A DNA stretch of 64,000 nt, taken from Lysobacter antibioticus. Its GTDB lineage: Bacteria; Pseudomonadota; Gammaproteobacteria; Xanthomonadales; Xanthomonadaceae. A model generated the notes under the pieces. That model did not search any database and was not told the DNA's origin. It was given only the letters and a program-made list of their open reading frames with translations. The translations under genes were made by a program, and so were the position numbers. The stretch covers positions 2,887,574-2,951,573 of the forward strand of contig NZ_CP013141.1 in NCBI RefSeq assembly GCF_001442535.1, given 5' to 3'. Positions 54,735 through 64,000 of the stretch are shown here, piece by piece; position 1 is the first letter of the stretch; the number at the start of each line of letters is the position of its first letter.

Positions 54735-56714
54735 TCAATCGCCGAGGGTCAGGCTCAACATGATTCTGCGTTCGGGCTCGTAGGTCTGGATGCCGCTGGT
54801 GCCCGCCGCCCAGGCGTAGCGGTTGCCGGCGTTGTAGACGCGCAAGCGCAGCGCCGCCGGGGTGCCGTGCCGATCGAAACGGTAGCGCGCACCCAGATTG
54901 ACCAGGGTGTAGCCGGGCGTGCGGAAACGGTTCAGCGCATCGGCGGGGCGCGGGCCGTAGTAGTTGGCATCGGCGTCGAGCGACAAACCCGGCAGGCCGG
55001 CGACACGATAGTTGAGACTCAGCAGCGCCTGCTCGGCGCTGCGTCCGAGCGGGCGTTGGCCGATCTTCGCCGTGTCGACCAGTTCGCCGCGCAGCCGCAG
55101 TCGCATCCGGGTGAGGCCGGCGATCAGGCTCAAGCGCTCGCTGAGGTTGCCGGCCAGCGACAACTCGATGCCGCGATGCGAGACCTCGGTAAGGTAACGA
55201 TAAGCGGAAGCGCCGTCGAAACCGGGAGACGGCTTCTTGATCTCGAACGCCATCGCCAACAAGGCCAGGTCGGGGCGAGCCTGCCAGCGCAGTCCCAGTT
55301 CGTTCTGCCGCGCCAGGATCGGCGCCAGCACTTCGAAGCGGTTGCTGGCGTTCTCCGGCGCGGTCACGCCCTCCTCGATGCCGCGGGTGGTCGCGATGAA
55401 ACCCGTCCATCGCTCGCCGAGCGGTACGACCGCGGACGCGTTGTACAACCAGGCCTGCGAGGAGCGCGATTGGCTCGGGCCCGAAACCGGCCGAGCGATC
55501 TGGTCGATGGCGGCGCGGCGGGCGCCGAGGTTCAAGGCGTAACCGCGTTGGTCGAGGTACTGCCAGCCCAGGCCGAGTTCGTACTGATCGATCGCCGCAC
55601 TCGACTGCGCAGTAGATGTCGCCGCGTCGGGCAGGACCACCGGCACGCGGCCGTCGAGGATCGAGACCGGCCCGATAGCGAGATAGTCGACACGCGGGTT
55701 GCGATAGCTCGATCGACGCAGGCGCGCGAGCAAAGTCAGTTCGTGGCGGCGCCGCTCGCCGGTCCAGTCGTAGCTCGCCATGGCTTCATGGCCCCAGGCG
55801 TCGATCCTGCGTCCGCGTGCGACGACGATGGCGGCGTCGGCCTGGCCTTGCGGGGTAACGGCGTCGAACAGATTCAAGTCGGAGCGAGGCCGGTTCACCC
55901 CGGAGAACAGGCTCGACACTCGATAGTCCCAGGCGTTGTCGCGTGCGGCGGTGGCGGCGATCGCGCCATAGGCGCTGTTGCGGGTGTCGTAGCGCGACCA
56001 GGGCTGGCCGAGATACTTCAGGCGATCGGGTTCCGGCAAGGGCTGCATGTCGGCGGGTGTGAAACCGACGTCGGCCTGATACCGATGCTCGTAACGCGTG
56101 AGCAGGCCGGTGAGCTGCCAGCGATCGCCCAACCGCAGCCGTGGCACCAGGCCGAGGCCGTAGTACTCGGCTTCGTTGCCGAAGATGTAGCGCGCGCTGT
56201 GCGTGCCGATGAAACCGACGGCGAGCGAAGCGTCCCGATCTTTCGATTGCCGCGCCGCATGCAAGCGCAGATACGGGCGCGGGTTGCTGTCGCTGAGGTG
56301 CTGGAAGCCGAGTTCGAGCTTGGTCCGCTCGCGCTCGCCCGGTATCAGGCGGTACTCGACCAGGCCCGAGGGGGCGGGGAAGTCGAGGTCGAGGGCGTTC
56401 GGCCCGACCTTGACCTGCATGCTTTCGACGACCGCGTCGGAGGGATTGGCGGCGCGCACGAAATAGGCACCGTCGAGGCGGTAGTTGCCGGCTTCCTGCA
56501 GATTGAAGCCGCGCACCAGCGATTCGGAATACAGCCCGATGCTTTCCTGGCCGATGCGCTGGCCGAAGGCGTCGTCGGCTTTCTGCGCGGCCGCCTGCTG
56601 CGCCTCGGCGGCGGCGCTGCAGAGCAGGCCGGCCATGACGAGCAAGGGGCAAGGCGAACGCAGACCCGGCCAGGCATGCAACAGCCAGGGGGGCGGCAAC
56701 GGCAGTGAGCGCAT
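54735..56714 (-). CDS. TonB-dependent receptor, short type
   Basis: The 659-residue product from ATG 56714 has a long, atypical leader (LLHAWPGLRSPCPLLVMAGLLCSAAAEAQ) with a hydrophobic core. The plug part (about 45-165) contains SLVRGFNLQEAGNYRLDGAYF and VKVGPNALDLDFPAPSGLVEY, as in TonB-dependent siderophore receptors. The rest is an alternating beta barrel with ends such as YGPRPADALNRFRTPGYTLVNLGARYRF and RLRVYNAGNRYAW, finishing in RRIMLSLTLGD. It is shorter than usual receptors of 700 or more residues. ATG 56744 is an alternative start. It is divergent from a LysR regulator, 88 bp apart, which probably controls it. The substrate is unknown. Confidence 0.88.
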   Translation of the reverse strand: MRSLPLPPPWLLHAWPGLRSPCPLLVMAGLLCSAAAEAQQAAAQKADDAFGQRIGQESIGLYSESLVRGFNLQEAGNYRLDGAYFVRAANPSDAVVESMQVKVGPNALDLDFPAPSGLVEYRLIPGERERTKLELGFQHLSDSNPRPYLRLHAARQSKDRDASLAVGFIGTHSARYIFGNEAEYYGLGLVPRLRLGDRWQLTGLLTRYEHRYQADVGFTPADMQPLPEPDRLKYLGQPWSRYDTRNSAYGAIAATAARDNAWDYRVSSLFSGVNRPRSDLNLFDAVTPQGQADAAIVVARGRRIDAWGHEAMASYDWTGERRRHELTLLARLRRSSYRNPRVDYLAIGPVSILDGRVPVVLPDAATSTAQSSAAIDQYELGLGWQYLDQRGYALNLGARRAAIDQIARPVSGPSQSRSSQAWLYNASAVVPLGERWTGFIATTRGIEEGVTAPENASNRFEVLAPILARQNELGLRWQARPDLALLAMAFEIKKPSPGFDGASAYRYLTEVSHRGIELSLAGNLSERLSLIAGLTRMRLRLRGELVDTAKIGQRPLGRSAEQALLSLNYRVAGLPGLSLDADANYYGPRPADALNRFRTPGYTLVNLGARYRFDRHGTPAALRLRVYNAGNRYAWAAGTSGIQTYEPERRIMLSLTLGD

Positions 56715-56802
56715 GGCGGGAGGCTGCAGCGGGAAGGCCCCCATTGAAGCGATACGGTGGTCGTTGACATAGCGCCGCGATCGGTGATGAGCTGTGCGCT
56801 CT

Positions 56803-57699
56803 ATGCACAGCTCGAAATCGCTTCCGCCCCTGGACGGCCTGAACGCGGTGATCGCCGCCCGCGATACCGGCTCATTCACCGCGGCCGCGGAACGGCTCGG
56901 CCTGACCCATGGCGCGGTCAGCCGGCGCGTGCATGCGGTCGAGCACTGGCTCGGCACCGCGGTGTTCGAGCGGCATGGCCGCGGCGTGCGGGCGACGCCG
57001 GCCGGACAACGTTTCATCGCCCAGGTCGAGCAGGCCTTGAGCGCGATCAGCGACTCCGCCGATCGCTGGCGCCCGCGGCGCGAGCTGCCGGTGATCCGCC
57101 TGAGCGTGGTGCCTTCGTTCGCGCGCCTGTGGTTGCTGCCGCGCATGCGCCTGCTGCAGGACGTGCCGGCGCAGCGCCGGGTCGAATTGACGATCGAACA
57201 TCGTCTGGCCGACTTGTCCGGCGGCGAGGTCGATTTGGCCGTGCGCTACGGCAAGGGCCCGTGGCGTGATTCCTCCGCACAGCTGCTGTTCAAGGAACGC
57301 CTGCTGCCGGTGGCATCGCCGGACCTGGCCGCCGAGCTTGGCGGCCACCCGAGCGCGGGTCGCCTGGCCGATGCGCCGTTGTTGCACGACTCCGATACCA
57401 GCCAATGGCGTGCATGGTTGAAGGCGCAAGGCGCGGCTTATCGCAGCAAGGCCGCCGACCGGCGTTTCGAGGATTACGACCTGGTATTGGCCGCGGCCAC
57501 GTCCGGTCTCGGCGTGGCGTTGTTGCGCGCACCCTTGGCCGATGAAGCGATCGCTTCGGGGCAATTGGTGCGCGTGTCGAAGGCTTGGCTGGCCAATCCG
57601 GCCTCGCACTACCTGGTCATGCGCTCCGGGGAAAGCCGCGGCATGGTGTTGGAGGCAGCGGCGAAACTGCTGGCCTTGTCGGCCCCATTGCGGCGCTGA
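56803..57699 (+). CDS. LysR-family transcriptional regulator
   Basis: The 298-residue protein has the LysR winged HTH at residues 10-70 (LNAVIAARDTGSFTAAAERLGLTHGAVSRRVHAVEHWLG) in the GcvA/AmpR-like style. An effector domain follows, with ELTIEHRLADLSGGEVDLAVRYG and LAAATSGLGVALLRAPLA. ATG 56803 was chosen over the GTG 9 bases upstream. It is divergent from the TonB receptor, so that receptor is the likely target. The effector ligand cannot be read. Confidence 0.93.
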   Translation: MHSSKSLPPLDGLNAVIAARDTGSFTAAAERLGLTHGAVSRRVHAVEHWLGTAVFERHGRGVRATPAGQRFIAQVEQALSAISDSADRWRPRRELPVIRLSVVPSFARLWLLPRMRLLQDVPAQRRVELTIEHRLADLSGGEVDLAVRYGKGPWRDSSAQLLFKERLLPVASPDLAAELGGHPSAGRLADAPLLHDSDTSQWRAWLKAQGAAYRSKAADRRFEDYDLVLAAATSGLGVALLRAPLADEAIASGQLVRVSKAWLANPASHYLVMRSGESRGMVLEAAAKLLALSAPLRR

Positions 57700-57714
57700 G
57701 CCGGGCCCGCCGTT

Positions 57715-58248
57715 TCACAGCAGCTTGATGATTTCCAGCACCACCGGGCCGCCGACCGATTCGACGCCGGTAGTAGAGCAGGCATCCAACTGCGTCTGCA
57801 GCAAGGTCACCGTGCGGACCGTGGCGGCGCCGAGAAAACGGCCGCTGACGATCTGGCCGGATTCGATCCGCACCACTTCGCCGACCGGCCGTTGCGTGAC
57901 CACGGTGCTGGGTTGGATCACGCTGGTCGTGCCGTCGCTCCAGTGCACGGTCAGGGGTGGCGTCGGCGCCACACCGGAGAGGATTTCGCAGGAAAGATTG
58001 GCCACGCCCGCGACGGCGTAGCCCGCGCTGGTCACGCCGAGCGGAATACCGGCGCACGGAGCCAACAGTCCGCTCACCGAGAACGCGACCTGCTGCGGCG
58101 TGAAGGTCATGCCGGGATCGTAGTGGGCGGTTTCGGTACCGAGGCACGTCCGGCCGACCGTCTGCGCGGGCAGCGAGGCGGGAAATCCGAGGGCCGACAG
58201 AAACAGCAGGGAAGCCAGAGCGTCGGCGATGTTCTTGCGGGGGGGCAT
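57715..58248 (-). CDS. Secreted protein of unknown function
   Basis: The 177-residue protein starts at ATG 58248, supported by GAGGAGCC. The signal peptide (KNIADALASLLFLSALGFPASLPAQ) precedes a beta-rich domain with several cysteines (GRTCLGTE, LLAPCAG, NLSCEIL, DACSTTG). I recognise no family; an Ig-like or adhesin-like beta fold is possible. It is convergent with the LysR gene, 15 bp apart. Confidence 0.75.
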   Translation of the reverse strand: MPPRKNIADALASLLFLSALGFPASLPAQTVGRTCLGTETAHYDPGMTFTPQQVAFSVSGLLAPCAGIPLGVTSAGYAVAGVANLSCEILSGVAPTPPLTVHWSDGTTSVIQPSTVVTQRPVGEVVRIESGQIVSGRFLGAATVRTVTLLQTQLDACSTTGVESVGGPVVLEIIKLL

Positions 58249-58614
58249 GGCGGCTCCTCGATCGGTTCGCAGGGCGGATCCGTTGGTCATTCGTCGCCGA
58301 ATGCACCGCGCGACCGCATGGGTTGCCTCGATCGCGGCGCAGCCCGGATTCGCGATCGTTCGACCGGCGAGGCGATGAATTTCCATCAGCCAGGCCCGCA
58401 AGGCCACTCACCATTTTTCACACTGCGACCGCGATCCGATCGTCGGCCGCGTTCGCGCATGCCGCTCTCTCTCGATCAGCGCCTGACCGCGGCCAGTCTG
58501 ATCTGTACCGGCGAAGCGAAGCCCGGCTGCGATCGCTCGACCCGTCGCTTCCGTATCGTTTCGTTCGTCCGCGGGTGCAAAGTCCAAGCCTGCGCCGAGG
58601 TTCCAGGTGCGGCG
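58249..58614. other. Spacer, nothing recognised
   Basis: This 366-bp gap lies between two minus-strand genes. It is relatively less GC-rich around 58400-58430, consistent with a promoter for the secreted protein gene. No gene or hairpin is obvious. Confidence 0.45.
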
Positions 58615-59346
58615 TTACAACGGCCGGATGAGGATATTGCGGTAGGCGACCTCGTCGCCGTGATCCTGCAAACCGATCGCCCCGCTGCGCGAAGCGGCGA
58701 ACTCCGGCCAGTCCTTGAACTTGCTTTGCGCCAGCCGCGCGTTCCAGTCCGCCGAGCCGAGCCGGTACGCGACCACCTTGACGCCGTTCAACCAATGCTC
58801 GACCTCCGCCCCGCGCACGCGGATGCGGGCCTGGTTCCATTCACCGGCCGGCCTGGCGACGTGTTCGGCCGGCGGATACAAGTCGTAGACGGCCGAGGCC
58901 CAGCGCTTGCGACCGTTGCTAGCGTCGGGGTGGCGCTGGTCGTCGAGCACTTGATATTCGATCGCGCTGCGGTAGATCGGCGCCTGGGTTTCCGCGGCGC
59001 GGTAGAAGATGCCGCTGTTGCCGCCGGGCGCGATCTTCCACTCGATGCGTAACTCGAAGTCGCGGTAGACGCGGTCGCTGACCAGATCGCCGCCGGGCCC
59101 GCTGCGCACGATCGCGCCGTCGACCACGCGCCAGCCGGCGACCGGTTTGCCGCGCTGGCCGTACAGATGCCAGCCCTTCAGGCTGTGGCCGTCGAACAGC
59201 GGCTGGAAACCTCGGGCAGACCGCGGCGTGGCCGCGGCGGGCGCCGCTGCCGTGATATCGCCGGCGGTCGCGGTCGCGGCCGGCGCGGCCGCTGCCAGGG
59301 AGATGCAGGCCAGAAATGTCGATCCGAACAGGGCGCGGTGCTGCAT
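58615..59346 (-). CDS. DUF1080 / 3-keto-disaccharide hydrolase-like protein
   Basis: The 243-residue product has a signal peptide (MQHRALFGSTFLACISLAAAA) and the family's opening motif FQPLFDGHSLKGWHLYG. GGNSGIFYRA and EYQVLDDQ are also diagnostic of the concanavalin-like fold. The enzyme would act on a sugar derivative in the periplasm or outside the cell. DUF1080 members are mostly known as 3-keto-glycoside hydrolases, but the substrate here is not known. Confidence 0.92.
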   Translation of the reverse strand: MQHRALFGSTFLACISLAAAAPAATATAGDITAAAPAAATPRSARGFQPLFDGHSLKGWHLYGQRGKPVAGWRVVDGAIVRSGPGGDLVSDRVYRDFELRIEWKIAPGGNSGIFYRAAETQAPIYRSAIEYQVLDDQRHPDASNGRKRWASAVYDLYPPAEHVARPAGEWNQARIRVRGAEVEHWLNGVKVVAYRLGSADWNARLAQSKFKDWPEFAASRSGAIGLQDHGDEVAYRNILIRPL

Positions 59347-59545
59347 AGGTCTTCCGATCAGGGCGAACGCGGGCGCGACATATTGCCGCAGGGTGTCATT
59401 TCGAGGGAAAAAAATGCACGTCGTACATCATTATTTGTCCTGCATAGGGTCTGCGCGTCAAGGCCCGGGCACGCCGCCCGAGCGAAGCACGCCGGACCGC
59501 GTTCACTTCCCTGCAAACCTTTCCCTACGAATCACGGAGCAGGAC

Positions 59546-59959
59546 ATGCTTGCCAGTTGGCTGGTCGTCGCGAGTGCGGTCGTTTGTGCGTACGTGGGCG
59601 TGGTGCATCTGCTTTACACCTTGTTCGGCAGCAAGTTGAACCCGCGCGACGCGCAGCTCATGGCCGCGATGAAGCAAGGCTCGCTTGTGGTCAGTGCCCA
59701 GACCAACGTGTGGCGCGCATGGATCGGCTTCAATGCGAGCCATAGCCTGGGCTTTCTGCTGTTCAGCGCGGTCTTCGGCCATCTCGCGCTGTCGTATCCG
59801 GCGCTGCTGTTCGGATCGGTCTACTTTGCCGCCGCCGGAGCGGCCTTTCTTGCGGCCTTGGTCGTGGCGGCGCGGCGGTACTTTTTCCGTGCTCCGTTCG
59901 TGGTCCTGATCGTCGCGCTCGTCCTGTATCTGGCCGGCATCGTCGCGGCCCACCTCTAG
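59546..59959 (+). CDS. LIC_13387-like small membrane protein
   Basis: The 137-residue product has four hydrophobic helices, including MLASWLVVASAVVCAYVGVVHLLYT at the N-terminus and FVVLIVALVLYLAGIVAAHL at the end. The central WIGFNASHSLGFLLFSAVFG segment is the characteristic part of the LIC_13387-type family. The function is unknown. The next gene follows after 10 bp, so the pair is probably cotranscribed. Confidence 0.8.
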   Translation: MLASWLVVASAVVCAYVGVVHLLYTLFGSKLNPRDAQLMAAMKQGSLVVSAQTNVWRAWIGFNASHSLGFLLFSAVFGHLALSYPALLFGSVYFAAAGAAFLAALVVAARRYFFRAPFVVLIVALVLYLAGIVAAHL

Positions 59960-59969
59960 GAGCACCCAC

Positions 59970-60533
59970 ATGAGTCTTGGCCAAGTACAGGCTGCAGCGG
60001 TTTCCTTGCCGGACGATTCGCGGTTGAGGAACGTCTTTTCCACTACCGATCTCGTCGACGCGTTCGCGCTCGAATTGCCGGAAGGCGCGTCCTGCGACGC
60101 CGGCGTGTTGGCGCGGTTCGTATTCGAACGGCTGCCGCCGTGGGTGCTCAAGCTGATGAGGCTGAGGGATGGGTTGGTCGGCGTGTTCGGTTTGAAGACG
60201 GTCAAGCGCCTGGATGCCGAACTCGCGCGCGGGCAGCAGCCGCGCATCGCAGTGTTCAAGGTCTACGAAGAGAGCGGGCGGGAGGTGGTGTTCGGCGAGA
60301 ACGACAAACACCTCGACGTCCGGTTCTCGGTGTTGTGCGGCGAGGACCGGACGAGCCGTGGCGGGCGGCGCCTGGTGCTGGCGACGGCCGTGCAATGCCA
60401 CAACCGTCTCGGGCGCTTCTATCTGGCCTGCATCGCGCCGTTTCATCGGCTGATCGTGCGCTCGTGCCTGGCCAGTGCGGCCCGGCGCGGTTGGCCGCGG
60501 GCACAGCCGCTCGAATCGGCGAGCGCCGCGTAA
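59970..60533 (+). CDS. DUF2867 family protein
   Basis: The 187-residue protein matches DUF2867: [19 protein letters not shown], a [20 protein letters not shown] segment, and [19 protein letters not shown]. Its fold is of the SRPBCC/polyketide cyclase type. The start ATG 59970 lies 10 bp after the membrane protein stop. The function is unknown. It is convergent with the AraC-type regulator (4 bp apart). Confidence 0.86.
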   Translation: MSLGQVQAAAVSLPDDSRLRNVFSTTDLVDAFALELPEGASCDAGVLARFVFERLPPWVLKLMRLRDGLVGVFGLKTVKRLDAELARGQQPRIAVFKVYEESGREVVFGENDKHLDVRFSVLCGEDRTSRGGRRLVLATAVQCHNRLGRFYLACIAPFHRLIVRSCLASAARRGWPRAQPLESASAA

Positions 60534-60537
60534 GCGT

Positions 60538-61368
60538 TCAGCCGCTCAACATCCGCGCCTTCCATGCACGAGGCGACAACCCCGTCGAGGCCTTGAACGC
60601 ACGCGACAACGCGGCTTCGCTGCCGTAGCCCACGTCCATCGCGATCGACTTCAGCGGCCGCCCGCCGAGCAGCGATTGTTGGGCCAGGCCGACGCGCCAT
60701 TGCTGCAGATAGGTGCCGGGCGTGCAGCCGACGCTGTCGCGGAAGGCATTGGCGAACACGCTGCGCGACATGCCGGCGCGCGCGGCCAGCGTGTCCAGGG
60801 TCCAGTCGTGCTCGGGCGTTTCGTGGATGGCGACCACGGCATGCCGCAGTTGCGGGTGCGACAGCCCGGCCAGCATGCCGACGCGGGTGCGGCCGCTCTC
60901 CATCAGATGGCGCAGCACCTGGATCAGCACGACCTCGAACAGACGGTTGACCAGAGCCAAGCGGCCGCAGCGCCGTTCGAAGGCTTCTTCGAACAACAGG
61001 GTCAGCACCGGTTGGCTGCCGTCGATCTCGTCCAGCCCGATGCAGACGAAAGCCGGCAAGGCGGTGGCGATCGGATTGGCCGCGCCGCCTTCGAACTGCA
61101 GGTTGGCGCAGGCCAGGTCGGCGCCGCGCTCGGCGTCGGTGATGAAGCGATGCGCCAGCGGGCGAGGGTAGAGCAGCAGGCTCGGCACCTCGACGCGCAG
61201 CCCGGGCTCGCCTTCGTGCACCACCTCGACGCTGCCTTCGCGCACCAAGTGCAACTGGCCGGCGCCGTGTTCGGGCGTCAGGTCGTTGATGCCGCACAGC
61301 GCGCCGGCCTGGAACAGCCGGGCGCTGGCGGAGAAGCGTTCGAGCAGGGCTTCGAGGCGGTCGGTCAT
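60538..61368 (-). CDS. AraC-family regulator with cupin N-terminus
   Basis: The 276-residue protein has an N-terminal cupin-like sensing domain (about 5-165; [20 protein letters not shown] and [14 protein letters not shown]) and two AraC helix-turn-helix motifs at the C-terminus ([24 protein letters not shown] and [21 protein letters not shown]). It is divergent from the alpha/beta hydrolase gene with 111 bp between. By comparison with similar pairs it probably regulates that gene. Confidence 0.93.
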   Translation of the reverse strand: MTDRLEALLERFSASARLFQAGALCGINDLTPEHGAGQLHLVREGSVEVVHEGEPGLRVEVPSLLLYPRPLAHRFITDAERGADLACANLQFEGGAANPIATALPAFVCIGLDEIDGSQPVLTLLFEEAFERRCGRLALVNRLFEVVLIQVLRHLMESGRTRVGMLAGLSHPQLRHAVVAIHETPEHDWTLDTLAARAGMSRSVFANAFRDSVGCTPGTYLQQWRVGLAQQSLLGGRPLKSIAMDVGYGSEAALSRAFKASTGLSPRAWKARMLSG

Positions 61369-61479
61369 GAAAATACGATAGGTAAAGTTTTACGGACTAT
61401 ACGTTACGTGGAGTCCTGCCTGGGCCGGCAAAGTATCTCCCACGGGCCCAACGCCCAACCCCTCAACCAGGAGATCGCC

Positions 61480-62445
61480 ATGACCACCTTGCAACGTTCG
61501 CTCGCTCTGTCCCTGCTGACCCTCGGCATCGCTACCTCGGCCCAGGCCGCTGACTCAGCCGTCGCTGCCGCGGCCACCGCATCGACCCAGCAGGCCGCTG
61601 CGCTGCGCCAGTCGTCCAATGTCATCGTCACCCAGGACGGCGTGCAGCTGTACTACAAGGACTGGGGCCCGAAGGACGGTCCGGTCGTCGCCTTCAGCCA
61701 CGGCTGGCCGTTGAGCTCGGACAGCTGGGAATCGCAGATGCTGTTCCTGGCCGAGCACGGCTACCGGGTGATCGCCCACGACCGTCGCGGCCATGGCCGT
61801 TCCAGCCAGCCCTGGGACGGTAACGACATGGATCACTACGCCGCCGACCTCAAAGCGGTGCTGGACACCCTCGACGTCCGCGATGCGGTGCTGGTCGGCT
61901 TCTCCACCGGCGGCGGCGAAGTCGCCCGCTACCTCGGCCGCTACGGCAGCGAGCGGGTGCGCAAGGCGGTGCTGGTCAGCGCGGTGCCGCCGCTGATGCT
62001 GAAGACCGCGGCCAACCCCGGCGGCCTGCCGATCGAAGTCTTCGACGGTCTGCGCAAGGCCTCGCGCGAGAACCGCGCGCAGTTGTACCTGGACATCGCC
62101 TCGGGCCCGTTCTACGGCTACAACCGTCCCGGCGCCAAGCCGTCGCCCGGCCTGATCGAATCGTTCCGCTCGCAGGGCATGCAGGCCGGCCACAAGAACA
62201 CCTACGACTCGATCGCCGCGTTCTCGGCGACCGACTTCACCGAAGACCTCAAGCGCATCGACGTGCCGGTGCTGGTGATCCACGGCGACGACGATCAGAT
62301 CGTGCCGATCGACGCTTCCGCACACGCCGCGGCCAAGCTGATCAAGAACGCCAAGCTGATCGTGTACCCGGGCGCGCCGCACGGCCTGCCGGATTCGCAC
62401 AAGGACCGGCTCGACCGCGACCTGCTGGAGTTCGCCGGCAAGTGA
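61480..62445 (+). CDS. Exported alpha/beta hydrolase (chloroperoxidase-like)
   Basis: The 321-residue product has a signal peptide ([16 protein letters not shown]) before the hydrolase domain. Motifs are [18 protein letters not shown] (oxyanion), [12 protein letters not shown], the nucleophile elbow [13 protein letters not shown] (Ser), Asp in [13 protein letters not shown], and His in [10 protein letters not shown]. This is the layout of non-heme chloroperoxidases and esterases. ATG 61480 follows AGGAG. An AraC regulator is divergent, and a strong hairpin follows. Confidence 0.93.
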   Translation: MTTLQRSLALSLLTLGIATSAQAADSAVAAAATASTQQAAALRQSSNVIVTQDGVQLYYKDWGPKDGPVVAFSHGWPLSSDSWESQMLFLAEHGYRVIAHDRRGHGRSSQPWDGNDMDHYAADLKAVLDTLDVRDAVLVGFSTGGGEVARYLGRYGSERVRKAVLVSAVPPLMLKTAANPGGLPIEVFDGLRKASRENRAQLYLDIASGPFYGYNRPGAKPSPGLIESFRSQGMQAGHKNTYDSIAAFSATDFTEDLKRIDVPVLVIHGDDDQIVPIDASAHAAAKLIKNAKLIVYPGAPHGLPDSHKDRLDRDLLEFAGK

Positions 62446-62490
62446 TCGGCAGCGCTTGTTTGTAGCCATCGACGAGCGGAAGCGACAGTG

Positions 62491-62524
62491 CAAGGCCCCG
62501 GTCGATCCGGGGCCTTGCCTGTTT
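62491..62524 (+). terminator. Terminator after the hydrolase gene
   Basis: Arms CAAGGCCCCGG (62491-62501) and CCGGGGCCTTG (62507-62517) pair perfectly over 11 bp with a TCGAT loop, followed by CCTGTTT. It starts 45 bp after the stop codon. Confidence 0.8.
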
Positions 62525-62751
62525 CGCCGAAGCGAAACCACGCCAGGCAGGCCCGCTCGTAAGCGGCCTGCGGCCAAGCGTGGAACTCGTGCCGCCACCA
62601 CGGCCGAATTGTAATTTTTGTCGGTTCTGCCCATCGGCGAATCGCAGAAAAAATTCCGGGAACTTAACGCGGGCAGCGGATCCGGGCAGGCGGCGCCGGA
62701 GCGTTGGCCGCCGGCGAACGAGACAGCCAGGGCCGGCGTCGTCGAGCGGCA

Positions 62752-62970
62752 TCAGCGCCGCTTGCGCACGGTTTTCGCTTTGGGCGCGCGCGCGCGCCGG
62801 CCGAGCTCGGTCAGCCGCTCCGGCGAGCCTTCGCCGTTGAGCTCGTCGAGGACCGCTGCCGGATAGTCGGGGAAAACATTGCCCCACCAGCGCTTCAAGG
62901 TGTTGTCCCAGACCCGCCAACCGTCGCTGGGGACGGGCTTGCCGACATAACGCCGCTTACGGGCTCCCAC
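62752..62970 (-). CDS. Small basic protein, unknown
   Basis: The 72-residue product starts at GTG 62970 with GAGGCG 5-10 bases before. It has a Trp-rich core (KPVPSDGWRVWDNTLKRWWG) and a basic tail (RRARAPKAKTVRKRR). I recognise no family. The size, composition and ribosome binding site make it more believable than other frames here, but it is not certain. Confidence 0.5.
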   Translation of the reverse strand: MGARKRRYVGKPVPSDGWRVWDNTLKRWWGNVFPDYPAAVLDELNGEGSPERLTELGRRARAPKAKTVRKRR

Positions 62971-63189
62971 GCGTCGCCTCGAAGTAATTGCGAAGCGGCA
63001 GCTTAGGTCCGCCGCGGGCGAAAGGACGATTCGTTGCTCGAAACCGTGACGCGATTCGCCAAGTCGAAAACCGGCGTTCGGAAATTTCTCGAAACTGGAT
63101 GTCGCACGACGCGGTTCCGGATTTTTCCATTGGGCGCCCGCCGTAGACAACGGCAACCTGATGCCGCGATTACCGCACCAGGAGAGATC

Positions 63190-64000
63190 ATGAAACAAGC
63201 ATGCTTATTGCCGCGCACAGGCAAACCGGGCCTGCGGCAGCTGTTGACGCGCGCCGCACTGTTGGCCGGCGGCACGCTCGCGCTGGCGGGCTGCCCTCAG
63301 CAGCAGGCCGCACCGTCCGCTACCGCAGCGCCGCTCGAAAACGCCGCACCCGCCGCGGCGCTGACCGTCGGTTCGGCGCCGTCCGCATCGGCGTCGCCGC
63401 AGGCCGCCGCAACCGCCCGCCCGGATTCGTCCGCAGCGGCCCCGACGCGTAGCGCACTCGTCGCCTCGTGCACGCAGGTGAAGCAGTACGAAGTCACCTT
63501 CGTCCTGGACCGCGCCTATCCCTGCGGCCAATTCGCCAACGGCGACTACTGGGTCGCGCCGACCGCCGACAGCCTGGGCAAGGTCAAGGTGGTGTCGATC
63601 TCGCCGGCCTTCAGCAGCGGTCGTAACGGCTTCGAGGTGAACCCGATCCAGGTCGACCGCCAGGGCTTCGACTCGCGCGCGAGCAACTACCTGCGCTCGT
63701 TGGTGCCGACGCTGCCGTATTCGGCCTCGCCGAACCAATCCATCGTCAAGGCGAAATCGCTCAGCACCTTCAACAAGACTACGCTCGACACCGCGGTGGT
63801 GCTGACGGTGTTGGCCGCGCCTCCGGCCGACGGCGGCAGCACCTCGTTCCGTCCGCCGTACTTCGGCCACAGCAAGCCGTTGTACTCGACCAACCGGCTG
63901 CGCCTGGATCGCCTGCCCTCGCTCGCGCCGCTGGCCTCCGCGCCGGCGCTGAGTACGCTGTCGGCGAGGTACCAGCGCCTGCAGTTGGATCACCAGTTGC
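63190..64000 (+). CDS. Lipoprotein, unknown, 3' end outside window
   Basis: The frame runs open from ATG 63190 (after GGAGAG) to the window end, giving at least 270 residues. It starts with a lipoprotein signal (LLTRAALLAGGTLALAGC, Cys about residue 35). An Ala/Pro/Ser-rich linker then leads into a folded domain with YEVTFVLDRAYPCGQFANGD and YWVAPTADSLGKVKVVSI. I recognise no family. It may be a carbohydrate-related or cell-surface lipoprotein, but the sequence is cut. Confidence 0.85.
   Translation, partial: MKQACLLPRTGKPGLRQLLTRAALLAGGTLALAGCPQQQAAPSATAAPLENAAPAAALTVGSAPSASASPQAAATARPDSSAAAPTRSALVASCTQVKQYEVTFVLDRAYPCGQFANGDYWVAPTADSLGKVKVVSISPAFSSGRNGFEVNPIQVDRQGFDSRASNYLRSLVPTLPYSASPNQSIVKAKSLSTFNKTTLDTAVVLTVLAAPPADGGSTSFRPPYFGHSKPLYSTNRLRLDRLPSLAPLASAPALSTLSARYQRLQLDHQL

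Overview
The window looks like a chromosomal segment of a Xanthomonadaceae bacterium, most probably Lysobacter or a close relative. This is an inference from the very high GC content, a protein ending in the XVIPCD domain used by Xanthomonadales-type T4SS effectors, intergenic repeats typical of this family (the TGTAGGAGCGACGTAAGTCG type and a GGGTTACTTTCTTTT block), and the mix of TonB receptors, OmpA lipoproteins and Xanthomonad DUF families. I see no tRNA, rRNA, CRISPR array, transposase or phage structural gene.

Layout. 1-2 kb: the 3' end of a Y_Y_Y-domain sensor that stops after its membrane helix, convergent with a membrane histidine kinase. 3-9 kb: a 1440-residue YadA-type trimeric autotransporter followed by an OmpA/SmpA lipoprotein and a DUF4019 protein. 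9-10.5 kb: two small membrane or secreted unknowns. 10.8-15.2 kb: a tight four-gene operon (DUF3348, a DUF802/MotA-ExbB-like protein, a MotB/OmpA-like protein, DUF2894) that reads as a proton-driven stator with a long cytoplasmic tail, like the ZorAB core of Zorya but with different partners. 15.3-17.2 kb: a membrane protein, a repeat-rich spacer and a secreted unknown. 17.3-27.8 kb, all minus strand: a calpain-like cysteine protease, a giant RHS protein (2759 aa) and a small protein made of three diverged repeats. 28.7-30.2 kb: a probable T4SS effector with two HNH-like modules and a C-terminal XVIPCD.

31.2-46.1 kb, all minus strand: a compact ten-gene biosynthetic operon. It encodes aminodeoxychorismate synthase (PabA-PabB fusion), a reductase/benzoate-CoA-ligase-like fusion, an acyl-CoA synthetase-like ligase, a PaaA-type diiron oxygenase, an HxxxDG acyltransferase, an RND/MMPL exporter, a LolA-like periplasmic protein, a DUF1302-like outer-membrane barrel, an aminodeoxychorismate lyase (PabC type) and a heme-oxygenase-fold diiron protein. 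The simplest reading is that chorismate becomes p-aminobenzoate, which is activated as a thioester, oxidised and/or reduced, joined to an acyl group and exported to the outer membrane as an aryl lipid. The product is unknown to me.

47-64 kb: mostly ordinary genes: class II aldolase, gamma-glutamylcyclotransferase-like protein, DJ-1/PfpI protein, an EF-hand-bearing unknown, DUF5694 protein, a repeat-bearing OmpA lipoprotein, a small acidic protein, a TonB receptor divergent from a LysR regulator, a DUF1080 protein, a LIC_13387-like membrane protein with DUF2867, an AraC regulator divergent from an alpha/beta hydrolase, and a lipoprotein cut by the window end.

The best candidates for undescribed systems are the ZorAB-like stator operon, the PABA-derived aryl-lipid cluster, and the RHS/triple-repeat/calpain island beside the double-HNH T4SS effector.
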